64,000 nt of DNA from an uncultured Nitrosospira sp. (GTDB lineage: Bacteria > Nitrospirota > Nitrospiria > Nitrospirales > Nitrospiraceae), in assembly GCA_900696515.1 (NCBI GenBank), contig CAADGK010000056.1, forward strand, positions 1-64,000, read 5' to 3'. Made by a program: the position numbers and the translations under genes. Position 1 is the first letter of the stretch, and each line of letters starts with the position of its first letter. Positions 51,234 through 60,289 of the stretch are shown here, piece by piece. The notes under the pieces were generated by a model. It saw nothing but the letters and a program-made list of their open reading frames with translations. It was not told the DNA's origin and did not search any database.

Positions 51234-52631
51234 CTAATGACGAACTTTTGCCTTGGTAATATTTCCCACCACCACCAACGCGTAGAACTGAGGGTTCAAA
51301 TATTGCTTGGCCACACGCTGCACATCGTCTTTCGTCACCCGGTCAACCCATTTGGGATATTGGCTGAAGTAATCGAATCCGAGTCCGAAAAATTCTACCT
51401 GACCCAAAACCTGTGCCAGCTTGGTCGTTGAATCCAGTCGTAAGGGGAAGCTTCCCATCAAAAACGACTTCGCCTCGGCGAGTTCCTGGTCGCTCACCGG
51501 TGCCTCACGGATTGCTTTCATTTCAGTTAGGACACTGGTGATGGCCTGGTTGGTGGTCTCGGTTCGAGTCTGGAGATTGATCCAAAATGTTCCAGTCATG
51601 GCTTTCGCGTCATAGTGACTGGTAATTCCGTAGGCAAGCCCCTGTTTATCGCGGATGGAGTCCATCAGTCGCGACGAAAATCCACCGGCTCCGAGGACGT
51701 GGTTCATGACGGTGACGGCATAGAAATCAGGGTTGGTTCGGCTGATTCCGGAGTGACCCAATACAATAGTGGACTGGGTTAAATCTTTCTCGATGAATTG
51801 GACCGTCTTTTTCTCGATGCTGGGCGGCTTCCTGAGCGGCCGGAATGGGGTAGGGCCTTTCTTCCAGGGGCCAAAATGAATCTGAACGAGCGATGTCGCT
51901 TGTTCGACCGTCACGTCGCCGACGATGGTCAGGATGACTTGGTTTGGGAGATATTCCTTGGCGTAGAAGCTTTGGATGTCGGCCAAAGTGATCTTGTTGA
52001 GCGTCTCCTCGGTTCCATGGACAGGCCAGCGATAGGGGTGATTCTGATAGACCAACTGGTTGAAGGCTTTCATGGCCACATGCCCGGGATCATCGTTGTC
52101 GCTCGCGATTTCACCAAGAATCTGTGATCGAACCCGTTCGAATTCCTGTTTGGGGAATGCCGGGCGTTGAAGGATATCCGCGAGAAGTGTAAATCCCAGG
52201 TCGATGTCCTTTCTCAGGATGCGGGCGGACGCGGTCGTAAAATCCTCACTGGCCTGGGCCCCCAGGGATCCACCGACGAAGTCGATCTGTTCAGCGAGTT
52301 GCTTGGACGATCGTGATATGGTGCCTTCATCCAGGAGGCTGGCGACAAGATTGGCAACACCGGCCTTTTCCGGAGGGTCCTGAGAGGAACCAGCCTTGAT
52401 GAGCGCATGAAGTTCCACAATGGGAAGAAAGTGCTGTTCCAACACGACGACGGTCATCCCATTGGGCGTCGTGAACTTAACAGGGACAATATCGGCTGCG
52501 GCTGCCCCTATGGGAACATTCAGCGACAAGGCTACACCGAGAGCCCAGCACACTCGCTGGGCAAGCAGACCAACTCGGATGAGTCGGGGACAGGAGTCGG
52601 AGTACTCCGTGGCATGGGGTTCGTGATTCAT
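51234..52631 (-). CDS. M16 peptidase-like subunit without the zinc motif
   Basis: A 465-residue protein with an N-terminal signal-like stretch (CWALGVALSLNVPIGAAAA) and M16 fold. The HxxEH site is missing (GVANLVASLLDEGT where GLxHxxEHMxFxGT is expected). The second half, with GGFSSRLMDSIRDKQGLAY, is typical of M16. It probably pairs with the active subunit from the next upstream gene, as in heterodimeric bacterial M16 peptidases and mitochondrial MPP. Confidence 0.85.
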   Translation of the reverse strand: MNHEPHATEYSDSCPRLIRVGLLAQRVCWALGVALSLNVPIGAAAADIVPVKFTTPNGMTVVVLEQHFLPIVELHALIKAGSSQDPPEKAGVANLVASLLDEGTISRSSKQLAEQIDFVGGSLGAQASEDFTTASARILRKDIDLGFTLLADILQRPAFPKQEFERVRSQILGEIASDNDDPGHVAMKAFNQLVYQNHPYRWPVHGTEETLNKITLADIQSFYAKEYLPNQVILTIVGDVTVEQATSLVQIHFGPWKKGPTPFRPLRKPPSIEKKTVQFIEKDLTQSTIVLGHSGISRTNPDFYAVTVMNHVLGAGGFSSRLMDSIRDKQGLAYGITSHYDAKAMTGTFWINLQTRTETTNQAITSVLTEMKAIREAPVSDQELAEAKSFLMGSFPLRLDSTTKLAQVLGQVEFFGLGFDYFSQYPKWVDRVTKDDVQRVAKQYLNPQFYALVVVGNITKAKVRH

Positions 52632-52637
52632 GGCGTC

Positions 52638-54038
52638 CTAAGGCTTTCCATCGTGCGGCGCTGAGGGAGACGGTTCGGGGAGTTTCGGTGGTACGGGGAT
52701 GAGAATCCCGGTGGTCCGATTGTCCGGGGTTAGGTACAGCTTCGCGACCCGTTGAATGTCGTGGGCGGTGACCGCACGGATCCGCTCAACGAACTGATTG
52801 ACTCGTCGCCATCCTGCGCCGACGGTCTCTGCCTGTCCCATCAGCATGGCATGGCGAAAATTCGAATCTTGCTCGAACACGCGCGACGCTTCAATCTGGT
52901 TTTTAGCCCGTTGCAGTTCCAACTCCGATGGCGGTTCATTCTGAAGGCGCATCACCTCACGCTGGACCGCGTCTTCCACGGCCTCTATCTTTGCTCCGGG
53001 ATTGACCAGTGCGTAAAAATAGAATAGGCCGGGATCGGTTTGCAGCAAGCTGTATTCTGCACCGACAGCCAGGGCCATCTTCTGCTCATAGACCAGACTC
53101 TGGTAGAGACGAGAACTCTTTCCATGCGAGAGGATGGACTCAAGAAGGTCAAGGGCATAGCTGTCTTCGCTTGAATAGTTGGGAATGCGGAAGCCCGTCA
53201 TCACAAACGGAACTTGCGCTTCCCGCTTGAGCAGAAAACGCCGTTCGCCGCGCTGCTCGGGCTCGGGCGGCAGAATCTGCTTCGGCGAGGGACCTCGGGG
53301 AATCGGCTCAAACAATCGTTTGATCATGGGGAGCAGCGAGTCGGCTTTGATGTCGCCCACGACGATCAACGTGGCATTGTTAGGCGAGTAAAAGGTGTCG
53401 TAGTGACGCTGTAAGTCTTCGATCGTCATTGCATCCAGATCTGCGAACCAGCCGATCACCGGCCAATGATAGGGATGGCTCATGAAGACCTGGGCGAACA
53501 AGGCTTCCACTAAGGCGCCTTGTGGATCATCCTCGGACCTCAGGCGGCGTTCCTCCTTCACGACGTCGCGCTCGGTCTGGAACTCACTGTGATCGAGGAG
53601 CAACCCCTGCATCCGGTCGGCTTCCAGTTCCAACGCGAGTCCGACCCGGTCGGCCGCCACGTTTTCGAAATAGGCGGTGAAATCCTGTCCGGTAAAGGCG
53701 TTGTCGATTCCGCCGTTCTTTCTAATGGTGCGGGAAAAAGATCCTTTGGGATACCTGGCCGTACCTTTGAACATCATGTGCTCGAGCATGTGCGAGAGTC
53801 CCGCACGGCCCATGACTTCATTCCGGGAGCCTACCTTGTACCAGACTTGGACCGTGGCCACCGGGGCTTTCGGCACCTCGATCAGCAGTACCTTCATTCC
53901 GTTGGAGAGGATGTATTCGTTGGGGTCGGCTCCCATAGAGAGGGAGCGGTCGCCGAGGATCAGGAGCATCCCCGCCAGGCAGGCAAACCAAGTGCGTGTG
54001 ATTATCGGCCTGATCATAATGGACGTTGAATGAGGCAT
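52638..54038 (-). CDS. M16 zinc peptidase, catalytic subunit
   Basis: A 466-residue protein with signal-like N-terminus and the inverted zinc motif H83-M-L-E86-H87 in LSHMLEHMMFKGT; further glutamate in VVKEERR. It likely degrades peptides in the periplasm together with the inactive partner encoded 6 bases downstream. The ATG at 54038 stands one base after the rlmN stop (TAG-C-ATG), so the three genes rlmN-M16-M16 are coupled. Confidence 0.88.
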   Translation of the reverse strand: MPHSTSIMIRPIITRTWFACLAGMLLILGDRSLSMGADPNEYILSNGMKVLLIEVPKAPVATVQVWYKVGSRNEVMGRAGLSHMLEHMMFKGTARYPKGSFSRTIRKNGGIDNAFTGQDFTAYFENVAADRVGLALELEADRMQGLLLDHSEFQTERDVVKEERRLRSEDDPQGALVEALFAQVFMSHPYHWPVIGWFADLDAMTIEDLQRHYDTFYSPNNATLIVVGDIKADSLLPMIKRLFEPIPRGPSPKQILPPEPEQRGERRFLLKREAQVPFVMTGFRIPNYSSEDSYALDLLESILSHGKSSRLYQSLVYEQKMALAVGAEYSLLQTDPGLFYFYALVNPGAKIEAVEDAVQREVMRLQNEPPSELELQRAKNQIEASRVFEQDSNFRHAMLMGQAETVGAGWRRVNQFVERIRAVTAHDIQRVAKLYLTPDNRTTGILIPVPPKLPEPSPSAPHDGKP

Positions 54039-54039
54039 G

Positions 54040-55140
54040 CTAACAACGAGATTCAATAGCTGTCAAGGTAACGGGAGGTTGGTTGCCGGAGACATCACCG
54101 AGTTGTCCGCAGGCGCCGTATACGTCTCGCCCGCGACTCCTGCGGATATAGGCATCGAGCCCCGCCTTGCGGAGGTCGGATTGAAAACGAAGCACGTCTT
54201 CGTCGGGCGGACGACGGAAGCGACTTCCAGGGAATTCATTGAAAGGGATCAGATTGATTTTGCAGCGCAAGGATTTCAGCAACTGTATCAGGCGCCGCGC
54301 ATCGGCCGGAAGATCGTTCACGCCGGATAACAAGACGTATTCAAACGTCAACCGTTGATGTGGCGCGAGCGGATACCGTCGACACGCGGCCAGGAGCGAC
54401 TTCAGGGATGCGATGTCGCTGGCCGCGGGCATCAGATCCCGGCGCTGTTCTTCCGTCGTGGCATTGAGGGAGACGGCGAGATTTACGCCCATTGCCGCGA
54501 CTTCAGCGAGACGGGAGGCCAGACCGGCCGTCGAGACCGTAATGCGTCTCCGCGACCATCCAAGGCCCCAGGGTTTGTTCTGTAACGCGGCCACGGCGGC
54601 TTTGAGAGTCTCCACATTGGCGAGCGGTTCTCCCATTCCCATGAAGACGAGATTCGTGATGTGTTCGGCGGACGTCAGGAGATCTTGAGCGGTGAGCACC
54701 TGATCGATGATCTCATGGAGCTTGAGGTTGCGCTTCAGCCCCATCTGTCCGGTCAGACAAAACCCACAGTCCAGTATGCATCCCACCTGTGTCGACACAC
54801 AGAGGGTCAGCCTGGTGTCGTCCGGGATCAAGACGGATTCGACCGTCATGCCGTCTTCGAGCGTCAAGAGTACTTTGCGCGTTCCATCCTGGGAGCGGAG
54901 CACGCTCACCCGTTCAGACCGGCCGATGGAGGCCGTTCGAGAGAGGGAGATGCGATCCTGCATCGGGAGATCGGTCATATCCATGACCCGGCGGAGACGC
55001 CGTTGGTATAACCAGCGCAGAATTTGTGTGGCCCGATATTCGGGCCAGCATTGTGTGCGGACGAACCGGGCCATCTGAAGTTCGGTGAGAGCTAAGAGAT
55101 GAACCGTCGTGTTTTGATGCGAGACCGATGGGTCGGCCAT
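54040..55140 (-). CDS. rlmN: Dual-specificity RNA methyltransferase RlmN
   Basis: Radical-SAM enzyme that methylates C2 of A2503 in 23S rRNA and A37 in some tRNAs. The SAM-cluster motif is CILDCGFC (C-x3-C-x2-C), with later MGMGEPLAN and SLNATTEEQR. The catalytic cysteine is in YGACGQL. The start at 55140 (ADPSVSHQ) after GAGGGA gives 366 residues; the in-frame ATG at 55209 is less supported. Confidence 0.93.
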   Translation of the reverse strand: MADPSVSHQNTTVHLLALTELQMARFVRTQCWPEYRATQILRWLYQRRLRRVMDMTDLPMQDRISLSRTASIGRSERVSVLRSQDGTRKVLLTLEDGMTVESVLIPDDTRLTLCVSTQVGCILDCGFCLTGQMGLKRNLKLHEIIDQVLTAQDLLTSAEHITNLVFMGMGEPLANVETLKAAVAALQNKPWGLGWSRRRITVSTAGLASRLAEVAAMGVNLAVSLNATTEEQRRDLMPAASDIASLKSLLAACRRYPLAPHQRLTFEYVLLSGVNDLPADARRLIQLLKSLRCKINLIPFNEFPGSRFRRPPDEDVLRFQSDLRKAGLDAYIRRSRGRDVYGACGQLGDVSGNQPPVTLTAIESRC

Positions 55141-55224
55141 AGGGTTCCCTCGTTGGAGGAGCAGCCTACCATACCGCATGTCACCCCGCATACGATGTGG
55201 GTCCCTCACCGACCCTCAATTCTT

Positions 55225-55253
55225 TTTCCATTGTGGGTGGCTCTGTATATAAT
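55225..55253 (+). promoter_or_regulatory. Candidate promoter of the large transglycosylase gene
   Basis: TTTCCA (55225-55230) and TATAAT (55248-55253), 17 bases apart. The -35 fits at four of six positions. Confidence 0.4.
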
Positions 55254-55281
55254 GGGGTCGAGTGGCAATTGATGGGTGACC

Positions 55282-57564
55282 ATGAGGAACCATAACATGT
55301 CGCGTGCCCTCGGGATCTGTTTGACGGTGCTTGGCCTTGGCCTGCTATTGCATGACGCGCACGCCGCACAAGTTGCCGCGCCGGAACAAATGAACGCCGA
55401 GAGCTGTACGCCCGCCGAAGACTGTTTTGTTGCCGCGGTCTGGCCGAGGGAACGACTCGGGCATGCCTTGACGAAGGACCAAGTCGTCGCGCTGAAACTT
55501 GAGCGTCTCCGTAAGGTGATGGAAGTGTCGCCGACATCGCTTTGGGCTAAGCGGGCCGGCTTGCTCTCCGGCGTGATTTTGATGGATCGAAACCCTGCGG
55601 CGGCATTGCCGTATCTCCGAGCTGCGCAACAAGACTTTCCGGTCCTCGACGACTACATCCGATTCTGGATCGGGGAGGTCCATCTGCGACTGGGAGAGGT
55701 CAAGGAAGCTGCCGCAATGTTTGAGGGAGTGTCGCAAGCGGTTCCTGACTCCAACCTGCTCAACCTGACCGCATTTCGTGCCGGTGAAGCCTGGTATCGA
55801 GCCGCCAGTTGTCCCGAGGCCATCTCTTGGCTGCTGAAGGCGGTGAATGGAAATGATAAAGACCCTCAGGTCGCGCAGGCCTGGTTACGATTGGCTTCGT
55901 GTTATCTCCGCGAAAATCAGCTGTCCGAGGCCCGAGAGACGTTGAAGCAGCTCTGGGTCAAGTTTCCTCAAACGAAAGAGGCGAAGGAGGCGGAGGCGCT
56001 GCTGGCGAGCGACAGCGGAAGTCCAGCGTGGAGTGCATCTCCTGATCTGCATTATGAGCGTGCCCAGGCGTTTCTGGCGCAGTCTCTCCATGCTGAAGCG
56101 ATCGATGAGCTCAAGAAATTCATGACTCTCGATCCTTCTTCCCCTCAACGTTCGGACGCCAAGCTGAAAATGGGAATTGCGCAGGTTCGGCTCAAGACAT
56201 ACGATCAGGCGCGGGACACATTCGCTGCATTGACTGAGGAACAAGGGGCCCGGGGGGAGGAAGCGACGGTCTGGTTGGCGAGAGTCTATCTTCGTCAGGG
56301 GTTGGGGGAGAAGCTGTTGGATTTGTGTCGTCTGTTGTCCCGGCGCACCTTGACCCCGGAGCAGAAGGGACAGATCAACCTGTTCGCTGGAATCTGGCTG
56401 GAGGATCAATCCCGCTTCGACGAAGCCGCTGAACGATATCGGCATGTTGCCAAGATGGGTGAGCCTGCCTCTCAACGAACTGAGGCGCAGTGGCGGGAAG
56501 GGTGGCTGCTCTATCGAACGGATCGCCAGCGGGAGGCGATTCGAGTGTGGCAGCAGATTGTAGACCAAAAGGACAGCGACGTTGAGCCACAAGCGCTCTA
56601 CTGGATCGCTCGCGCCCAGGGGCAGCTTGGGGATACGAAGGCGAAAAATCTGTATGCCCAACTCTGCCGACGGTTCCCGTACACCTACTATTGCCAGATG
56701 GCACGCGAGCAGGGGGGCATACCGGCTCCCGCGCGACCGGAGCAGGAGACCGCTGCTGCGCCTGTGTCGTCAGTGCAATCCATTTCTGAGGCCACTCACG
56801 AGCCGGCGCAGGACGGCCAGCCTGTGACCCGGACACAGATTGAACAACAGTCGGCCTTCCGGAGGGCGGTTGAACTGAGGCTGCTTGGACGGGAGCAAGA
56901 CGCTGCGAGGGAGTTGAGTGCCTTGACGGATCGGTATAGCCGAGATCCCGAGGTGCTGGCAGCGTTATCCATCATGTTGAATGAAGTCGGCGCGTACCAC
57001 CATGCGTTACGCCTCGTGCGGGCACGATTCCGTGAGAAGTTGGAGCGGACGGGTGGACCGATTGCCGACGGATTGTGGAACGTCGCGTATCCGACCGGGT
57101 TGATTCCAACGATTAAGATGTCGGCGACCAACGGTGTCGACCCATTTCTGGTTGCCGCGATCATCCGAGAGGAAAGCCAGTATGATTGGAAAGCGGTTTC
57201 GCGCGTCGGCGCGATCGGCTTGATGCAGGTGATGCCGACCACAGCCAGTGCCGTTGCTCAGCAGCATCATCTGCCGAGCGTGTCCCGGGAGGATCTGTTC
57301 GATCAAGAAGTCAATATTCGGATCGGCGTGCGGTATGTGGAACAACTCCTGTCGCAGTTTTCCGGCAACATGGCTCAGGCGATCGCAGCGTACAACGCCG
57401 GTCCGGTCGTCGTGGGGACCTGGGCGGCAACCTATCGAGGTCGTAGTGAGGATGAGTTCGTCGAGCTGATTCAGTACCAAGAGACCCGGCAATACGTCAA
57501 GCGTGTGCTCCGCAGTTACAAGGAGTATCTGCGATTGTTCGGTGCTCCCAAAACCGTTTCTTGA
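55282..57564 (+). CDS. Soluble lytic transglycosylase with TPR repeats (Slt70-like)
   Basis: A 760-residue exported protein with a signal peptide (ICLTVLGLGLLLHDAHA), a long alpha-helical superhelix of TPR-type repeats (about residues 60-590), and a C-terminal SLT domain with REESQYDWKAVSRVGAIG, the catalytic glutamate, then GLMQVMPTT and AAYNAGP. It cleaves peptidoglycan to anhydro-muropeptides. ATG 55282 is favoured over the GTG at 55276. It is the second SLT-domain gene in the window and is longer than E. coli Slt70. Confidence 0.88.
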   Translation: MRNHNMSRALGICLTVLGLGLLLHDAHAAQVAAPEQMNAESCTPAEDCFVAAVWPRERLGHALTKDQVVALKLERLRKVMEVSPTSLWAKRAGLLSGVILMDRNPAAALPYLRAAQQDFPVLDDYIRFWIGEVHLRLGEVKEAAAMFEGVSQAVPDSNLLNLTAFRAGEAWYRAASCPEAISWLLKAVNGNDKDPQVAQAWLRLASCYLRENQLSEARETLKQLWVKFPQTKEAKEAEALLASDSGSPAWSASPDLHYERAQAFLAQSLHAEAIDELKKFMTLDPSSPQRSDAKLKMGIAQVRLKTYDQARDTFAALTEEQGARGEEATVWLARVYLRQGLGEKLLDLCRLLSRRTLTPEQKGQINLFAGIWLEDQSRFDEAAERYRHVAKMGEPASQRTEAQWREGWLLYRTDRQREAIRVWQQIVDQKDSDVEPQALYWIARAQGQLGDTKAKNLYAQLCRRFPYTYYCQMAREQGGIPAPARPEQETAAAPVSSVQSISEATHEPAQDGQPVTRTQIEQQSAFRRAVELRLLGREQDAARELSALTDRYSRDPEVLAALSIMLNEVGAYHHALRLVRARFREKLERTGGPIADGLWNVAYPTGLIPTIKMSATNGVDPFLVAAIIREESQYDWKAVSRVGAIGLMQVMPTTASAVAQQHHLPSVSREDLFDQEVNIRIGVRYVEQLLSQFSGNMAQAIAAYNAGPVVVGTWAATYRGRSEDEFVELIQYQETRQYVKRVLRSYKEYLRLFGAPKTVS

Positions 57565-57631
57565 CAGGATCTTGTGAAGTTTTTATAGTGCGCCACAATC
57601 TGTTGTGGCGACTAACCAAGAGGGGATAATT

Positions 57632-57886
57632 ATGTCGTTGGATCGACTGGATGCGCTTGAAACGCGAATTCGTGACCTGGTCAAGCTCGTTCAAGAGCTC
57701 AAACGCAAGAACGGGCTCTTGGAGGAGGAACTCAAGACGGCTCGTCAGCAGTTGGCCCAGCAGGATGATATGAATCGCCGATGGGAAATGGAGCGGGTGG
57801 ATATCAAGACGCGAATCGAAAAAGTCATGAGCGAGATCGAGCTGCTTGAGTGTATCGAAGATCCAAAGGAGGTGGCCATTGACTAA
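57632..57886 (+). CDS. zapB: ZapB-like coiled-coil cell-division protein
   Basis: An 84-residue acidic coiled coil (LDALETRIRDLVKLVQELKR and on) of ZapB type, which in E. coli bridges ZapA to the divisome. ATG 57632 has AGAGGGG upstream and is preferred over the GTG at 57605. It overlaps zapA by 8 bases. The assignment depends on length, composition and the zapA neighbour. Confidence 0.7.
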   Translation: MSLDRLDALETRIRDLVKLVQELKRKNGLLEEELKTARQQLAQQDDMNRRWEMERVDIKTRIEKVMSEIELLECIEDPKEVAID

Positions 57887-58175
57887 GACCATCGATGTGG
57901 AGATTTATGGTCAGCGGTATGCCATCACCGGAGACAGCGATGACGCCTATGTCCGGCGGCTGGCTCATTTTGTCGACGACCATATGAAACACCTCGCGGA
58001 GGGAATGAAGACGACGACGCCCTCGAAACTGGCCGTGCTTACCGCGATCAATCTTGCCCATCAGCTCTTTGAGTCCGAGAAGAAACGGGTCCAAGGGGAG
58101 GCCGATGTTGAACGCCGGATGGTGACCTTAATGGAATCGATCGAGGAGCAGATGCCCTCGTCGCTCTTCCGATAG
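57879..58175 (+). CDS. zapA: Cell division protein ZapA
   Basis: A 98-residue ZapA, which binds and bundles FtsZ. Sequence from VEIYGQRYAITGDSDDAYVR to the coiled-coil C-terminus matches the family. The start is an unusual TTG at 57879, backed by an ideal AAAGGAGGTG six bases upstream and by homology beginning just there (TKTIDVEIYG). It overlaps zapB. Confidence 0.88.
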   Translation: MTKTIDVEIYGQRYAITGDSDDAYVRRLAHFVDDHMKHLAEGMKTTTPSKLAVLTAINLAHQLFESEKKRVQGEADVERRMVTLMESIEEQMPSSLFR

Positions 58176-58268
58176 GCGGGGTGATTCGCCTTGCTTTCAA
58201 AGAGTCCCTTTGTTATCGTGTAGATAAGTAAGTGTCGGTGGATGAGGTAAGGGTACATCGTTGAATCG

Positions 58269-58297
58269 TTGAACGACTTGGAAATACGCGTTATAAA
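58269..58297 (+). promoter_or_regulatory. Strong promoter upstream of the putative RNA gene
   Basis: TTGAAC (58269-58274) and TATAAA (58292-58297) with the ideal 17-base gap. Transcription would start near 58303-58305, right where the folded RNA begins. Confidence 0.65.
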
Positions 58298-58299
58298 AG

Positions 58300-58565
58300 C
58301 CACAGGTAGCCTTGCTCTGAAGGGATACGAAGTGTTTGTTCAAGGGGTGCGCAATTTGCAGATCGTGCGTGGCCGACAATGTCGGCCCGTCTTGAGGCGG
58401 GTAGCGTCTCAAGGCGTACGATCGCGGCAGATTCCGGACGGACAGAGTGGTGATCCAGTGTCCGCAGCTGTGTTGTTCACGCGCCTTGGGTTGATGACTG
58501 AGGAGTGTGAGCAAAACGGCGACACCCGGCAAGTGAGGAAGCCGTATCCTGATGAACGCCTGTGC
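58300..58565 (+). ncRNA. Structured RNA between zapA and rny, candidate 6S RNA
   Basis: Follows a strong promoter and has no credible reading frame. A closing stem is possible: GGT/ACC, GCC/GGC and TTGCTC/GAGCAA, pairing 58305-58317 with 58509-58526. Alternatives close it further out (GGATACG 58323-58329 with CGTATCC 58543-58549; CACAGG with CCTGTG 58559-58564). Inside are GATCGTGCG with CGTACGATC, hairpin GGCCGAC-AAT-GTCGGCC, CCCGTC-TTGA-GGCGGG and CGGACA/TGTCCG. The gene order zapA-RNA-rny suggests 6S RNA, which often lies beside zapA. It lacks hallmarks of RNase P, tmRNA and SRP RNA. The identity is not proven. Confidence 0.5.
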
Positions 58566-58708
58566 TCCCAAGTGAAGCGATTTCCAGTCTCCTAAGACCC
58601 TTCCTTCCTCGTCACCGCACATGTCCTGATCATACAGTTGTCCGTAAGGTGTCATGGTGTGCCTGGCTTGTTCCAACCGGATTTGGCCGGGCGAAAATTA
58701 AGAAGGGG

Positions 58709-60289
58709 GTGACTCCCATTTCTACTGCAACGATCGTGTCCATTATACTGTCTTTGATCATCGGTGCCGTGGTTGGGGCGGGGGTATTTGAGCTGCTGCG
58801 ACGCCGTGTGACGGGTGCCAAGCAGGCCGAGGCGGAAGAACTCGCGAAGCAGGTTGTCCAGAATGCACAGCGAGAAGCCGAAAATGTGCTCAAGGAAGCC
58901 AGGTTTGAGGCCAAAGATCTTGCGTTTAAGGCGAAATCCGAATTCGAGCAAGAACAGAAAGCGAAGTTGGGTGAACTGTCCGGGATGGAAAAACGGCTGA
59001 TCCAACGAGAAGGGGTATTGGATGGAAAGTTGACGGCCGTCGAAAAACGCGAGAACGAGGCCAGGAAACGGGAGCAGGATTTCGCTAAACGTGAGGAAGG
59101 GCTGGCCGTGAAAGAAGCCGCCTGCGCCAAAGCGGAGCGTGAGCACCGTGAGGCCTTGGAGCGTGTGGCGGGCATGACGGCGGAAGAAGCCAAGAAACAA
59201 TTGATCGTCGAGATGGAATCGCAGGCCAGACTGGATGCCGTGGGGATCGCCAAGCGAACCATTGAAGAGGCGCGTGAGAATGCCGAACGGGAGGCGCGGG
59301 AAATCATTACGTCCTCGATCCAGCGCGTGGTTCGCGACTATGTGTCGGAATCGACGATTTCCGTCGTCCCCATTCCGAATGATGCCATGAAGGGACGGAT
59401 CATCGGCCGTGAAGGACGCAATATCCGAGCCTTGGAAGCGGCGACCGGCATCGATCTTATCATTGATGAAACACCTGAGGCCGTGATTATTTCCGGGTTC
59501 GATCCCCTGCGGCGCGAGATTGCGAAGGTATCTTTGGAGCGGCTGATGCACGATGGGCGCATCCATCCCACGCGTATCGAGGAGATCGTTGAAAAGGTCA
59601 AGGTCGACATCGACAAGTTGATGTACGAAGAGGCCGAGAAGATCATTTTTGAATTGGGCCTCTCCGATTTTAACCCAGAGTTGATCAAAGTCTTGGGTCG
59701 CCTGAAATATCGAACGAGTTACGGCCAGAACAATCTCTATCACGCCCGCGAAGCCTCCTATATCTGCGGGATCATGGCGTCGGAGTTGGGCCTCGATGTC
59801 AAGCTGGCTCGGCGGGGAGCCCTTCTTCATGATATCGGCAAAGCCGTCAGCCATGAAGAGGAGGGGCCTCATGCCATGCTGGGTGCTGAGATCGCCAAGA
59901 AGTATGGGGAATCGGCCAAGATCGTCAATGCCATCGCGGCGCATCATGAGCAGGTGGAGCCGATTTGTCCGGAGAGCGTGTTGGTGGCGGCGGCTGAGGC
60001 GTTATCGGCCGCACGTCCCGGCGCGAGGCGCGAGGCCCTCGAGTCCTATGTGAAGCGATTGGAAAAACTGGAATCGCTCGCGACCGGGCACAAAGGCGTC
60101 CAGAAGGCGTACGCCATACAAGCGGGGCGTGAAATTCGGGTCATCGTTCGGCAGGAAGACATCACGGATGCCGAGTCGTTCCAGCTTTCGCGAGAGCTGG
60201 CCAAGAAGATCGAACAGGAGTTGACCTACCCGGGCCAAATCAAGGTGACGGTGATTCGGGAAAGCCGGTACGTGGAATACGCCAAATGA
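58709..60289 (+). CDS. rny: Ribonuclease Y
   Basis: Membrane-anchored endoribonuclease that starts mRNA decay. It has an N-terminal membrane helix (IVSIILSLIIGAVVGAGVF), a long coiled coil to about residue 210, a KH domain (IIGREGRNIRALEAATGIDL) and an HD domain (HDIGKA, then HHEQVE). The GTG at 58709 gives 526 residues, close to the family's 520; its SD (AAGGGGG) is very close to the start, so an unusual initiation codon slightly downstream cannot be excluded. Confidence 0.92.
   Translation: MTPISTATIVSIILSLIIGAVVGAGVFELLRRRVTGAKQAEAEELAKQVVQNAQREAENVLKEARFEAKDLAFKAKSEFEQEQKAKLGELSGMEKRLIQREGVLDGKLTAVEKRENEARKREQDFAKREEGLAVKEAACAKAEREHREALERVAGMTAEEAKKQLIVEMESQARLDAVGIAKRTIEEARENAEREAREIITSSIQRVVRDYVSESTISVVPIPNDAMKGRIIGREGRNIRALEAATGIDLIIDETPEAVIISGFDPLRREIAKVSLERLMHDGRIHPTRIEEIVEKVKVDIDKLMYEEAEKIIFELGLSDFNPELIKVLGRLKYRTSYGQNNLYHAREASYICGIMASELGLDVKLARRGALLHDIGKAVSHEEEGPHAMLGAEIAKKYGESAKIVNAIAAHHEQVEPICPESVLVAAAEALSAARPGARREALESYVKRLEKLESLATGHKGVQKAYAIQAGREIRVIVRQEDITDAESFQLSRELAKKIEQELTYPGQIKVTVIRESRYVEYAK

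Noticed and set aside
58300-58565. RNase P RNA, tmRNA or SRP RNA
   Set aside because: No GAGGAAAGTCC core of RNase P, no tRNA-like ends with CCA, and no GGTCAGG...GGAAGGAAGCAG block of SRP RNA.
58652-59947. Long open frame on the reverse strand opposite rny
   Set aside because: It mirrors the codon pattern of rny, has no family motif, and rny is certain on the forward strand.
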